64,000 bases of DNA, taken from positions 20,937,140 through 21,001,139 of the forward strand of contig NC_079384.1 in NCBI RefSeq assembly GCF_021018895.1, read 5' to 3'. The notes beneath the pieces are model-generated. The model searched no databases. It was not told the origin of the DNA and saw only the letters and a program-made list of their open reading frames with translations. Shown piece after piece: positions 23,104 to 34,261 of this stretch (its first letter is position 1; every line of letters starts with the position of its first letter). Source of the DNA: Seriola aureovittata. Its lineage: Eukaryota > Chordata > Actinopteri > Carangiformes > Carangidae. A program made the translations under genes and the position numbers.

Positions 23104-24063
23104 TTGGCAGCCATTTCCCTTCTGTTTTATTGCAGTGTTGACTAATGTGGGCGTTCTTCATTGTTTGCCTCGACATGATTTATTAAGACAGAGGATCAGC
23201 TAACAAGACTGTCAATGCAGGTGTTGTCGTTTCTTAATTTCATCTATTCATCTTATTGTAGCGGAAAATGGAAACGCACCCAAATCAGAGCTCGACACAT
23301 TCTGCCCACGCGAATAAAGAAGATTTAGAAGTTTAAAAAGGAGAAGAAATTACACAAAATGGATTTGAAAGGGAAACTTATTCTCCACAGAAGTAAAAAA
23401 AATCAACTGATAGATGCTTTTTTGAAGCCCAGCAGTGAATTTTGTCATGTGTCGTATGAAGTCCTTATTCTACTGATACACGGTGCTGTTTTATCCCCTT
23501 TTATCCCCAATGATCAGCATCTGACTTTAATGTAGTGCCGGCCAAAAAAATAAACTACAGTAGGAATTGAGTGTATACCGTTATGTACTGCCTCCAGGAG
23601 ATAGCCATATGCTCACTCAACGTCAGGCACTGAAAAGTTTTTTTTATATGTTACCAAACTAACCGCCAGCCATATAAATGAAAGCATTACAACCTGAAAT
23701 AGTGTTAAAAACTCACTTGAGTACTGTGTGACGAAGTTTAACTTTGCTCTAAGCGGTGCAGGTGGTGACTGACTGGTACGTGCTTTCCCTCGGGGGCTTA
23801 CCATAGCTGCGCTGTGCACTCCCTGCTGAGACCGTTCAGTATTACAAACCCGTCCAAACTCATTTACTCAGCTCTGATGTTGATACCGGCTCTCGTACAC
23901 ACCCGCTGCCCTTGACACTTCCCGTACATGCCGAACAGCAGCTCGCGCGCTGGAGAATGCCGACGAGACAGCTCGGGAGCAGATTCATTCGTGTACTACA
24001 ATTAGACAGTAGACTCATGCCGTTGCTCAGTTCACATACTTCCATACTTAAGACTTTCACGTT
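23104..24063. other. Intergenic stretch, nothing firm
   Basis: No exon supported. From about 23880 the sequence is more GC-rich (GAACAGCAGCTCGCGCGCTG) and may belong to the R6 repeat that follows. Confidence 0.4.
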
Positions 24064-24200
24064 GACAAGTACGACAACATGCTGTGCACTATATGTACCT
24101 GGATTGTGAACTCGAAACGGTCAAAAAGTTGAGTGTAAAACGATGGACACATCTCACCCTGAACAGTCGCCATCTTGGCTATGTAGTAGAAGGGGAGGAA
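24064..24200 (-). repeat. Dispersed repeat family R6, reverse copy
   Basis: The complement resembles 14670-14830 (see that entry). The family probably continues to about 24335, where CGCCATCTTGG-type and ATGAAAATGGCAACC words recur, but the match to the forward copy weakens. Confidence 0.5.
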
Positions 24201-24570
24201 CCACTGATGAAAATGGCAACCGAAGAAGGAGGACATGTTATCGGTGCTGGAACGTGGCCAAATTTTATGACGTATATCAGTCAAGTGAGCGAAGCAGACG
24301 GCAGACATGTTGTTCACTTCCAATGAATGCCTAACAGTAGTCGTTTTTCAAAATAAACTTAGCTCAAAGACCACTTACTAGCTTTTTACAACTGCTACTC
24401 ACTATTGATGAAGACATCCTGTTGACAGAGAGTGAGAATAATTATGTAATAATGATCTGTAATGTTTTTTGACCTCTTGTCAAATTGTGTTGACAAGGGG
24501 AAAGTTACTTTCTGGCATGACGGCAAAAATCTGTGCTCTCAGGTAAACTGTCCTGTCGCCACAATCATGC
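24201..24570. other. Intergenic stretch, possible tail of R6
   Basis: Nothing else recognised. Confidence 0.35.
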
Positions 24571-24627
24571 TGAGTCATGGGTCAGTTTTATTGACCTGCC
24601 TCTGACCAAAGTGACTCATGGGTCAGT
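24571..24627. promoter_or_regulatory. Paired AP-1-like motif
   Basis: TGAGTCATGGGTCAGT at 24571-24586 and TGACTCATGGGTCAGT at 24612-24627 are identical except for the middle base of the AP-1 heptamer (TGA[G/C]TCA). TTGACCTG and CTGACC lie between them. Two AP-1 sites 41 bases apart with TGACC half-sites could form a small enhancer module, but a degenerate tandem duplication would look the same. Confidence 0.4.
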
Positions 24628-24742
24628 GTTTCCTTCTAGGTACTAAATTTCATTGTTCCATTCCTTTTGATTTACATCCTGTAGGTGTGGTGGTCCTGTA
24701 AGAGTGATTTTGTTTTCTTCTCTTGCTCATCTCCACCCACAG

Positions 24743-24783
24743 TTCCACCCCCCTTCATGCCAGCTTTTTATGACACGAGTAAG
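24743..24783 (+). other. Possible 41-nt exon
   Basis: A strong pyrimidine tract (24702-24740) ends in CACCCACAG, followed by 41 bases and then AAG/GTAGGG, a good donor. In the frame ending on a codon boundary it reads PPPFMPAFYDTSK without a stop. I do not recognise the peptide. No neighbouring exon is visible in the window, which would fit a large intron, but acceptor and donor words this good also arise by chance in 64 kb. Confidence 0.25.
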
Positions 24784-26031
24784 GTAGGGCAGAAAACCAC
24801 CAGCGGGTCAGTCTCCAGGCAACAAAGTATCGAAGCCCTACTGGCTCAGATCAGATCAGATCATTGATTCACTGATCGAATGAAAAAATCACTTCACAAT
24901 CAGTTAATTGTGTTAATTGTGTTAAGCCCTTTATCAAATAAAACGGTTCCAGTTCCTCAGATGTGAGGATTTGTTGCGTTTGGATGTCAGATCCTTGAGT
25001 TTTGGATTCCAGGTTGGAGGTCACATTGTCCTCTGGGACATTTTGACCCATTTTCATTTTATAGCTGACACTATTAACAGATTAATCAGTAATGTCAGTA
25101 ATCATTAGTTACATACGCCATCTGTTACTGCTGAGGAACAAATCAGAATTGACCACTTTTGTTATTATAGCTAGATTTTTTATTTTTTTTACAGGTAAGA
25201 GCAGACTACTACTTCACAGAAACTGGCTCTGACCTCTGACATTAAGGCATCTCTGCTGGTCTACACACACGAGTGGACATCTCCAATATTTATTTCTCAC
25301 TTTAGGGATTTCCCAGTTATTTGATAAGCAACAAAAACCTGCAGCGAGGAGCACACCAGGAAAAACAGGCCATTGATTTGTTCACTCTTTCAGTTGCGCT
25401 TGTGTTGGAAAATGAATTATTTATAGGGATAGCTATTGCCTGGACAGAGGGTGGGGGGTGGGGGTGGTAGGAGGAAGAGGAGGTAGAATGCACATACAGA
25501 GAGGAGGAGGAGGGGATGAGTGTCACTGCAGAGCCTGTATTCAGCCTGATGCTATGGATGATATTATCCTCGGTCCTGACAACAGTTGTCTCTGACAGGC
25601 TGGGTTAGGAATGAAACTATGACTAGGTTCAAATGCTGATTTACAATTGGTCCATCAATAATTTAATCATATAGTTTATTAAAAAGGTCAGGAAATATTG
25701 AAAATCACCAATTTAACCTATCTCAGAATACAAGGTAACATCATCAAAAGTCTTGTTCTGTCCAACCAACAGCACAAAACCCTCAAAAATTCAAATCACA
25801 ATGACATAAAACACTAAATTCTTCTATTTCCTAATGCAAATATTTTCTCTATAATTCCTTTTGATTATGAATTAATTTTCATACTCGCAGCCTTTTCCAA
25901 TAACTCTTTAATATTGATTGAATACACCCCAAAAACCCTTTTTTGGAGCAGCAGGAACTTTCACCCTCTCTCTTTGTCTCATTTGACATCCATTATAATG
26001 GAACATAGAGCTACATCTGCCCTGACAGACA

Positions 26032-26035
<4 letters not shown>
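24784..26035. other. Intergenic stretch, nothing firm
   Basis: Includes a small (GATCA)n run at about 24846-24860 and a G-rich patch at 25449-25470 with runs of three, six and five G. No exon or element. Confidence 0.45.

Positions 26036-26067
<32 letters not shown>
26036..26067. repeat. (TG)n microsatellite, about 15 units
   Basis: Pure TG run. The long minus-strand open frame across it (25979-26449) is rejected as coding. Confidence 0.95.
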
Positions 26068-26068
<1 letters not shown>

Positions 26069-28365
26069 GTTTGGGATGTTATAAAAGACAATGTGGTTAC
26101 GTGGAGCCAAAGGAAATATCATCTCTGTGATAAAAACACATATGGAGAAGCTAAAAATCCCCCCTATTGTCACAGTGGCATTGTAAATGAATGCAGCAGT
26201 ACGCGCTGCACAACATACCGGGTAAAAAAAAAAAACAAGAACTGTGAAGAAATTAAATGAAAGAAACCAATGAAAGAGTAAAAAACGGCATGGGAAAAAC
26301 GAAAAGCCAATTAGAAGATTCTGGGCAGAATTAAAGTGAGAGAGAGAGAGAGGTTTCATCTTGGCGCTAAAAGGGTCTAACTGGGTCACTGGTTGGGTGT
26401 GATTACAGCAGTCGATGGCTCGACTTGCCCCTTTCTCTCTCTCTCTCACTCTCTCTCTGTGATGATGAGGTGTGTCGAAGTAATCCAGTTAGTGGCAGTG
26501 CTGTCCATACACTCCTGCTTTCTTCCTTATTCATTATAGCTGGTTCCTATGTACAGCCCTGTATATTGAACAGTGTTATCCCTTATGACTTGTGAAAAAT
26601 ATAAGTACAAAATATTTGTTTTACACAAGGCTTTTAGTCCAATTATATATATATAACAATAGACATTCCTCTTTGCAGTCAAAATCATGCTACAATTGTT
26701 TTTGGCAGGATCATAACGTCGTGCACTACAATGGCAAATGTCCTTGAGTGACTGACTGACTGACTGACTGACTGAGTGATCATAATGTTCACACAAACTC
26801 TTTCTATGACCATTTCAGATTAAAAGCCCTCTAGCGTTTCAGTGGACAGAACTCCTTTATTTCTTAACAGAGATATTGCTGCAGTAATTGTATTGTCCCA
26901 TTTCCGGTTGCTGGTGTGTCTGTTTGTTTACATGATATTCAGATCTGCTATAGCTTGTTTAGCTTAGCAGTTACCGGCGACTTCTCTTTCTCCCTCCCTC
27001 TCTCTCTCTCCTGCTCTCTTTGCTCGTTGTGTCTTATGTTTAGTTATTCCTCCGCCTCCTTTGGTAATAATGATACATGGAATGAAAGTAGTTTATTTGC
27101 TGTAATAGAGGCGAGGCTCATTGAACTGGAAGCGCAACTCCGCTTCCCTGCAGCTCCCAGTATACTGTTTAGCCATGTACTAGGTTTATAGCTTGTCTTA
27201 TTCAAGTTAAAATATTAAATGAAGACACATCAAAAACTCCCTTTTGGTCTCTAAGCCTCTGAGTGGGCTGACCGGTTTAGATGGTTGACAGATAAGCCAG
27301 CATGACACAATGTATCATAGATGCACTGATAATTGTACATCACAAGCTCAGGACAGACAGCAGTTGTTAGCAGTGGTATTGAAGAATAAGGCCTTTACCA
27401 TTTAGAATCTGCAGTGGCTGATGTGAATATTTGGAGGTACGTTGCTGCAGCTAAAAGCTAAAAAAAGCTACACATTAACTATCTAACCCATAAAATGCCA
27501 TTAGTATTGCAGTTTCCCCTGCAGACTGTTTGTTGAGTAGCTTGTTCTAGGTTCTAGCTTTTATACAACCTGACACTATAAATGGCGGCATATGTGTTAA
27601 ATTTATTCTTTCACATAGGCTGTTGTTGTTTCACTTAACCCCTTAACTTAATTTTATTAAATGAGACTGTCCTCCTGTAAAAAAAAATTAGATCATAGGT
27701 CGTCTGTGCAGCAGGTTATGTTTTGTTGCTAAGCGACATCTAGTGGTCGTAGTAATTACAACAGGTGCAAAGGAAAAGTGCGGTGACGTAGTATAAAGAG
27801 AGACAAAGTCCACGTCAGGAGGAGGTTGTGGTGGATGGATGAATATGACACGATTCCCGTGTGAAACCAGCTGTTTATGTTGATTGTTTTATCCATGAAC
27901 ATTCGACAAAGTTAACCACGTTGTTATTATTGTAACCATGACAACAAAGATCATCCAATGTTGAGGAAGTACTTACTTTAACCCAAATCTCCATCTTTTC
28001 TTGTACCTAACCAAACCATGACTGATATTATAGTAACCATGGTGACGGAGGTAGGTATGCCTGCCGCCATAGTGACGCTAATTCAGGAGACATTCCTATT
28101 GGTTTTATCAGAGGGCTGAAAAATAATGACCTGTATGGTTGTGGTTGGGAGGGATTGGATTGGATTGGATATATGATAAGGACTTTCTCTGTCTATGTAA
28201 AGAGAGAAACAGTGGCTTTCATAAAACCAAAGAATATGCGCACATATTTCCCTTCGTGTGATTATTCTTTTCCAGAGGTGAACGCAGGATGTACCGTTTA
28301 CCTGTATTCTAGAGAAAAACACCACACAATTTGACTTCAGCTGAGAGTTCAAGTCATTTACAGAG
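26068..28365. other. Intergenic stretch with small arrays
   Basis: Contains GA and CT runs (26336-26352, 26433-26458), a run of about six GACT units (26749-26774), a CT run (26995-27010) and GGATT units (28152-28170). An open frame at 26916-27191 contains WNESSLFAVIEARLIELEAQ, vaguely coiled-coil-like, but I cannot place it. Otherwise featureless. Confidence 0.5.
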
Positions 28366-28385
28366 TTTTTTTTTTTTTTTTTTTT
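28366..28385. repeat. Poly(T) run, about 20 bases
   Basis: Could be the A-tail of a retroposed sequence on the minus strand, but upstream sequence shows no recognisable retroposon. Confidence 0.9.
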
Positions 28386-29639
28386 ATGTCAACATGCAGC
28401 AGCTGAATACAGAGCGTGCTGAAGATGCCACAGTAAATTTGTGTTTGTTCTCAGGACGGCAGCGCCATCTTTAACGGGAGGCGCCGGGCAGAAAAGGGAG
28501 CAGCGAGAACAAACAAGCAAATGAGCAAACGCTGCAGTTGGAGCAGGGGTCTGGCAGTCGTAGGTTGGAAGTTCAGGCCCAGCTACTGAATGATTGGAGC
28601 GATTATTGGAGTGGGCGAGGTGGGCTGGCTGCGTTTTGAAGAATGACCATCCAGCTCCCCTATTGAGGTGTCAGAGTGATTGATTGGCTGTGAGAATGAG
28701 CCCTAATGGCTTCATCAGCCACAGGCCGTAGTTCTGAAAAGTTCACACACATACTCACACACACGCAAACACATGTACATGCACATACACAACAGTGACT
28801 TGTGTGCCTCAATCTCATTCTGCGAGCCCAGCCCTAAAACATTGACATCCACCCTGACATCCAACACTCCCCAATCAGTCTCTCCAAAACACACACTAAT
28901 TAAACAAAGTTGTTTCAACTTTGTTGCTTCTTTTTCTTGTTTAACCGACTCACTCTCTCTCTCTCTCTCTCCCCATTAACACTCCTTCACGTTGAGTTGT
29001 TTCTTTTTTTAGTTCATTTGCTTTCCTCTCATTCTTCCCCTGGTTAAATTCCTAACTCTGTGCCACCCCTCTCCAAGCTCATTCTGTCAAGTCTTAACAA
29101 GCCAATTAAGAGTCTTGATTCTCTCTCCTACCCCCAACACATACCCCTCCCAATCTTTTTTTTTTAATCCCCACCCCTTGTTTTGGAAGCTTGGTCTATT
29201 TTCCCGCTTGCCTCTGAAAATTCCTTCCACTGCTCAACACTAATGCTTCCAATCTTTTATTATTTTCTTTTACCTTCACTCAATCTTCCCTTTGCTTTCT
29301 ACAGTTACAGTAGCACATTCACAGGCTCAGGAACACTGCCAGCCTCTCTCTCTCGCTCTCTCTTTTATTATTATTCTTATTTTTAGTTTTTTTTCTTGAC
29401 TGGCCTGAAGGCATATCATTGTGTTGGCATTCTCTGGTTGAAAATTGCTCTGCATTTAGAGGCAGTGCTGAACTAACACATCTTAACAAGCACAATGAGG
29501 CTGTCAGGTGGGAAAGGAGTTCAGTGCCTCCTACTAAAAAAAAGTCCTGCAAACTAAACAACGCAACGTGCTTCTCACTCATTTTGTGATCTGGCGCTCT
29601 TTATCGGCGGGTTGACATTGTTTCAGACACATGCAGACA
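28386..29639. other. Intergenic stretch, locally C/T-rich
   Basis: A GC-richer patch near 28450-28520 includes GCGCCATCTTTAACGGGAGG. CT runs lie at 28951-28972 and about 29345-29362. No gene supported. Confidence 0.45.
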
Positions 29640-30015
29640 CAAAGCCAGGCTGATGCCGCGAAGTTGCTTTTGATAAAAAGATATCAGGTTTACAGGCAGA
29701 CTGGTGAGCAGGCAGGCAAACAGGCTGACAGATGAAGGTAGGAAGCAGATACACAGGGAAACACTGAGGAGCAGAAACCTTGTGTATGGTGCAAGGCTGA
29801 TTAGAGAATGAGGTTCAGGTGGGGAGAGATCCGGTGAAGGCGGGGCTGATGATGAGTGGGAGCAGGTGTGTGTATGGGCGGGGCAGTCAGGTGAATGAGA
29901 GCAGCGAAGAAACAGATGACATCAAGTGGGTGGAGGGAGAATTGCGCGTCTGAAGAGGCAACATGGCCTGGGAGAAATGAGAGGGGGGGTGCAGAGGAGA
30001 ACAGAGGAACGGATC
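29640..30015. repeat. Purine-rich repeat-like segment, possible LTR debris
   Basis: Dense in CAGG, GGCAGG and GTGGGAGC words, ending near GAACGGATCATGACCC. The style resembles teleost LTR-retrotransposon ends on the minus strand, but I see no TG...CA boundary pair. Low confidence. Confidence 0.3.
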
Positions 30016-30237
30016 ATGACCCAAAAGTCATAAGTCAGATACTACTGGAGGCGTTAATCCATAAGCATACATAATCAGGAATCTGGATAAACAACAAATG
30101 CTGTCTTTTTCTTGGACAATCACCCTATTATATCACAATACATCTACTTGAGGGCAAATATTGATATCAAAAATACTGATTCAAATATTGATTCAAAAAT
30201 ACTGGTGAGGATATATGAGCACCAAATGATTCTCATT
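30016..30237. other. Interval with short AT-rich direct repeats
   Basis: AAATATTGAT and AAAAATACTG words recur two or three times at 30155-30205. Nothing else. Confidence 0.5.
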
Positions 30238-30609
30238 TTAAAGGTCCCATATTGAATAAAGGTAGATTTCCATGTTTTCTTCTGATTATAAAGCAGGTTA
30301 AGGTTCTATATTAAAGTTAGTGCTCGATCTGTAAAGAAACACACACAAGCCTATTTCCGAAACTGTCTTAAAACAAAGCTGTCAGGACTTCTGTAACTTT
30401 GTGATGTCACAACAACACAGTCACCGCCCTCATGTGTGTCCCCAGCACAGACCACCTGGAGCCAGCTTCTATTAATTTTGTTATTGATTTAACTTTAACA
30501 GCACAACACCAAGTGGTCATTCCATCACTGAGCGAGCAAACTACAATACAGGAAGCTAAGATATCATTGCACAACCTTCCCGAAGATAATAGTAACATCA
30601 GAGATGAGT

Positions 30610-31215
30610 TTAAATGTAAATGTAAAAAGTATTTTACATTTACATTTACATTTACTCATTTGACTGACGAGCAATCCAAAGCGACTTACATGTGAGGGAC
30701 ATCCCTAAAGCCTCAGTGCAGCAGGAGACCTTGTGACCAAGTGAAGAAGTTCACCAAAAGCCTTAGAGGTGTTAGGAGAGGAGCTGCTCTCAGAAGAGAT
30801 GAGGCTTCAAGACATTTGGTAGCTGGTTCCACCATCGGGGGAACCTCAGATTAGAACAGACTGGACGGAGATTGCCTTCTGTGCAGGGATGATAGTGCCA
30901 GGCGTTCCTTGGAGGAATGCGGCAGCCGAGAAGGAGCATAAGGCTGAAATGATTGAGTTTGAGTTGATGGGTGCAGACCTAGAAGTCACTCTGAAGGCAG
31001 CATTCGTGACTTCAGTTTGATTTGGGTGGCCATGGGTAGACAGTAGAAGTCAATGAGCAGCAAAATGACATGTGACCTTTGAGGCTGAAGACCAGACGGG
31101 CTGCTGCATTCTGGAACATCTGTAAGGATTTCATTGTGTGTGAAGGAAGGTCCACCAGAAGAGCATTGCAGTAGTCGGGGCGAGAGATAACCAAGATCTG
31201 GGTTGTGTACTAAGT
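30610..31215 (-). mobile_element. L2/CR1-like LINE 3' part nested in the R7 MITE
   Basis: The minus strand encodes SRPDYCNALLVDLPSHTMKS and LQMFQNAAARLVF (about 31190-31090), a typical C-terminal segment of L2/CR1-clade reverse transcriptase. It then runs through non-coding sequence to GTAAGTCGCTTTGGATTGCT and a short (TAAATG)n tail at about 30653-30611. That order and tail fit a 5'-truncated LINE inserted on the minus strand. The coding part is broken by frameshifts. Confidence 0.8.
30611..30648. repeat. 17-bp perfect inverted repeat at LINE tail
   Basis: TAAATGTAAATGTAAAA (30611-30627) is followed by AGTA and its exact complement (30632-30648). The right arm is the LINE's hexamer tail; the left arm is an inverted copy of the same unit. 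Confidence 0.95.
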
Positions 31216-31516
31216 CAGGTAACAACCTGTTTTTCTGATGTGATTTTAGAATTTGACCGTTTGTTCTCATTTCATCACAGAGCTACCATCCCCATTTACA
31301 TTAATGCTGAGTTTTACCAAGCTACTGTAGTAGGCTACAATCTGTTACATGCCTGGCCTGGCTCAGAAACCGACACAAAACGCCTTGTTCTTGCTAGAGC
31401 TCCAGAGAGAAGCATGAGAAAGGAGACGTAAAAATAAATTGAAATACAAATATATCTTCTTATGGATCAAAACTTCAAATAAAACACAGGAAAAGTATAA
31501 AATATGGGACCTTTAA

Positions 31517-31712
31517 GCAAAGTATGACAGAGACTGATGTATTTTGCATGTCGGCACAAAACGGCTGTGAAACTGGATTATTGTGCAGCAGAAATGAAGC
31601 CTGGGCTGGACTGAGTTTCTCTTTTATCAGACCGACCAACATCCCCCTACCAACATCTCATCACAGCCCCGGTCTGGGCTGGTTTCACACACGGCAATAG
31701 CAGTGTGTCAGT
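31517..31712. other. Intergenic interval, nothing recognised
   Basis: No feature supported. Confidence 0.45.
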
Positions 31713-31741
31713 GTCTCTCTCTCTCTCTCTCTCTCTCTCTG
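31713..31741. repeat. (CT)n microsatellite, about 14 units
   Basis: Pure CT run. Confidence 0.95.
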
Positions 31742-32460
31742 CTCCATTATCAAGCTCAGCTTTCCATAGAGCTGTAGCACCGTGTTGATCCAAAGCCATT
31801 ACCATGATTTACTTTGCCCAAGCAGGAATTCAGGTTCGCTGGAGCAGTTATGGATCCATCTCCTTCCTCCCCCCTGCTTCTGTTTTCTAATTTGGAGGTT
31901 TCACCTTGTGCCACTCTGCCTGGTGTAGCAATCAGAGCCATACATATGGTTTGAATAATTCATATCAATATTTATTAGCAATCTGTCTGGGGGTATAATT
32001 AACTAAATAATGATCTAGAAGTCAATTAAAAACCTACAAGCTGCGGCTGGATGGACGGATGTGTGAGAATGCAGCTCTGGTGAGGAGAAAGAGAACAGGC
32101 TTTGTAATGAGGCAGGGCTGATCGTCGAATCAACAAGAGACGGAGAGAAAATAAAGCAAAAGGACAGGAGATAAACAGAGATAATGAGAAAACAAAAGTA
32201 GAATAAAGGGGATACAACAATATAAAAAGGTAAACTCTGGAATTCGGAGACGGGGTGAAACAGCGGCAAAAAGAGAGATGAGCGGACTAAAAGAGATTAT
32301 ACCAGAGTTCATTAATTTAGCACAATTCAATCCTCTCATCAGTGCGACTTGGCCTCTGTAAATCTAAGCTGACCTCAAAGTGAGGCGGGAGGGTTCAAAA
32401 ATACTCTTCTTGGAGAAATGGGGTTGGCAAGAGCAAGGAGATAATTGGCTCAACTCTAAA
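31742..32460. other. Repeat-poor AT-rich stretch
   Basis: No known repeat. Words such as GAATAATTCATATC and GTATAATTAACTAAATAAT occur at 31950-32010. No exon supported. Confidence 0.4.
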
Positions 32461-32950
32461 CTTGTTATCTGGGAACAAACAATTAGAGAAATGAAGCTGT
32501 CCGTTAATTAATCTATCTTTAAAGTGCAAGCCTTGGAGGGCCTGGTGCCTCGCCTCTGTCACTGTGACAGATTTCTTTCCAATTATATGACATTACTGGC
32601 AAACCAAGAATCCCAGACTCCACACAGTGTGATCCTCAATTAGAAGCAGCTCAGCGTTGCCCCGTGCAGTCGGACACCAGGCTTAGCTAACATCTTAGCC
32701 TCCCATTAATTACAATTTTGCTCCTCATCTTAAACTTGAATTAGTGTACCCTTCTCGCTGCAGTATTTTCCAACTGAAACCGCTGCGGTTTGATTGACTG
32801 TGCATGTTCCCTCTTCCTCCTGTTTTTTGATGACTTCTCTCTTATTTTGCCTGCAGGGTTTCTCTTCTCTGGGCCTACCTGATGGTTACATCACCACAAC
32901 CCTGGGGTTGTTCTTCTCTCTGCCTTCGTAATTAGCTTGGTCTGTCTATA
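32461..32950. promoter_or_regulatory. Candidate conserved non-coding block A
   Basis: Repeat-free sequence with several homeodomain-type cores: GTTAATTAAT (about 32503), CAATTAGAAG (about 32637), CATTAATTAC (about 32703) and GAATTAGTG (about 32740). Nothing here looks like an exon or mobile element. This texture is common in vertebrate conserved non-coding elements, but conservation cannot be judged from one sequence. Confidence 0.3.
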
Positions 32951-33225
32951 ACTAAAGTCCTAACGAGACAAGGCAAAGCATAAAGAATTTAAGATGGTGT
33001 ACTCCACTGTAAACCATCATAGTTTCATATTATAGCCAAAAATGCACACATGCAAATTGGAAATTATGGTAAACGTAACAAAAAGGTGAGTATCCTAGCA
33101 ACTAACCCTTTTTTTTCCCTTTAAATCAACGAAGAAAACTACAAATAAAGTGAATGCATAAACCAGGCACAGGCAGGTGGCACCTCTGTGGCTGTTGAGA
33201 CTCGTTTTTTTCCTTTTTCTTTTTT
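32951..33225. other. Intergenic interval
   Basis: T-rich runs at 33108-33118 and 33205-33233. Nothing recognised. Confidence 0.45.
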
Positions 33226-33234
33226 TTTTCCTTT

Positions 33235-33559
33235 TGGAATCAGACTTCTAGAAGTTTCTCCATCTCCACACAGGATCTTTGGAACTCAGCCAGAACCGTC
33301 AGGTTCTTGGTCAACTCTCTTACTGAGGATCTTCTTTCCTTGATTGCTCGGTTTGGCCGGGTGGCCAGCTCTAAGAAGAGTCCTGGTTGTTCCAAACTTC
33401 TTCCATTTTAGAATGATGGAGGCCACTGTTCTTCCTGTGAACCTTAAATTGCAGAAGAAATGTTTTTGAGCCTCGACACAGTCCCGTCTCTGAGCTCTGC
33501 AGCAGTTCCTTCCTCCTCATGGTTTTTGCTCTGATCTGTATTGTCAGCTGTGAGACCTG
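33235..33559 (-). mobile_element. Tc1-like transposon, transposase N-terminal remnant
   Basis: The minus strand reads MRRKELLQSSETGLCRGSKT, then LQFKVHRKNSGLHHSKMEEV and WNNQDSS, and in other frames sequence corresponding to RAGRPAKLSN. This is the N-terminal helix-turn-helix region of teleost Tc1 transposases, with several frameshifts. The catalytic domain is missing because the copy stops near a T-rich stretch at 33235. Its 5' leader continues at 34262-34395 across an insertion. Confidence 0.85.
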
Positions 33560-33567
33560 ATAACGAC

Positions 33568-34261
33568 TAGGGATTCTGCGATTAACCCGTTTCACTATGA
33601 GCCGCGCATTAAAATGTCACAGTTATGTAATTGTAAAAGCTCAGCTACACCGAGGGGATGTCTGCTCTCACTCAAAAAAGGGACATTAGGCCGGTACATT
33701 ACTTTTGGTGCAACGTGCACGGAAAGAAAACAGTAACGCCAGTGGTGCCCGAACTTTAAGTGCCGCGCTTATCAAGACGATGAAGAGGGCGACACGGAGG
33801 CTACGCTAGCTACGCTAACACAAAAAATGAGCAGGGAGTTATTCAAGACCGAAGAAACAAAAACAATAATAGACAGGATTTTCAAAGGCCACATGCAAAA
33901 TTATATTATTAACCATTAAAAGTGAATTTTCAAAAAATGGTCATTAGTCGTCACCACATTAGTCATATTTTCCCCTTGGGGATCAATAAAGTTAATCTTA
34001 GTCTTATTTTTATTATAATGATTTAATTTTTTTTTTTTTTTTAATCTTTATTTTGTTGTGCTGTATTGTTTGGTTGCTGTGTTATTTCTGTTTCAAAGGG
34101 CAGCAATACATAACACATTAAAATCTCTAAAGAATGCACAGGTGATTTAATACATTCGTAGTCTTGATAAAGTATAATAATAAATGCATAATAATCGTGA
34201 AACCGTGATTATTCCTCGGACTGTAATCACACCATCACAATCCACCATCGTTGCATCCCTG
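33568..34261. mobile_element. hAT-like element inserted in the Tc1 copy
   Basis: The left end is TAGGGATTCTGCGAT and the complement of the right end is CAGGGATGCAACGATGG. They share AGGGAT plus CGAT, an end style typical of hAT elements. Inside are GTGATTATTCCTCGG and CCCTTGGGGATCAATAAAGT, a word common in teleost repeats. Flanking octamers ATAACGAC and ACATAGAC agree at five of eight positions and both resemble ATATAGAC, the Tc1 sequence I remember at this point, consistent with a decayed 8-bp target duplication. No transposase is present. Confidence 0.75.

Larger units (their letters stand above)
30238..31516. mobile_element. MITE with TTAA ends, family R7, copy 1 (interrupted)
   Basis: The left end reads TTAAAGGTCCCATATT and the right end is its exact complement, a perfect 16-bp terminal inverted repeat that includes TTAA at each edge. 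Internal words match the 56878-57407 copy: AGGTTCTATATTAA, ATCAGGACTTCTG/GTCAGGACTTCTG, ACTTTGTGATGTCACAACAA, AGCTCCAGAGAGA/AGCCCCAGAGAGA and AAATATATCTTCTTATG. TTAA edges suggest piggyBac-type integration, but the family is not confirmed. The middle (about 30610-31215) is a nested LINE. Confidence 0.85.

Noticed and set aside
25979..26449. 156-codon minus-strand open frame with hydrophobic stretches
   Set aside because: It runs through CT and TG microsatellites (His-Thr repeats), and its hydrophobic part comes from A/T-rich sequence. No domain or splice context.
29640..30015. Second possible LTR
   Set aside because: No TG...CA ends or flanking target duplication could be found, so it is reported only as repeat-like.
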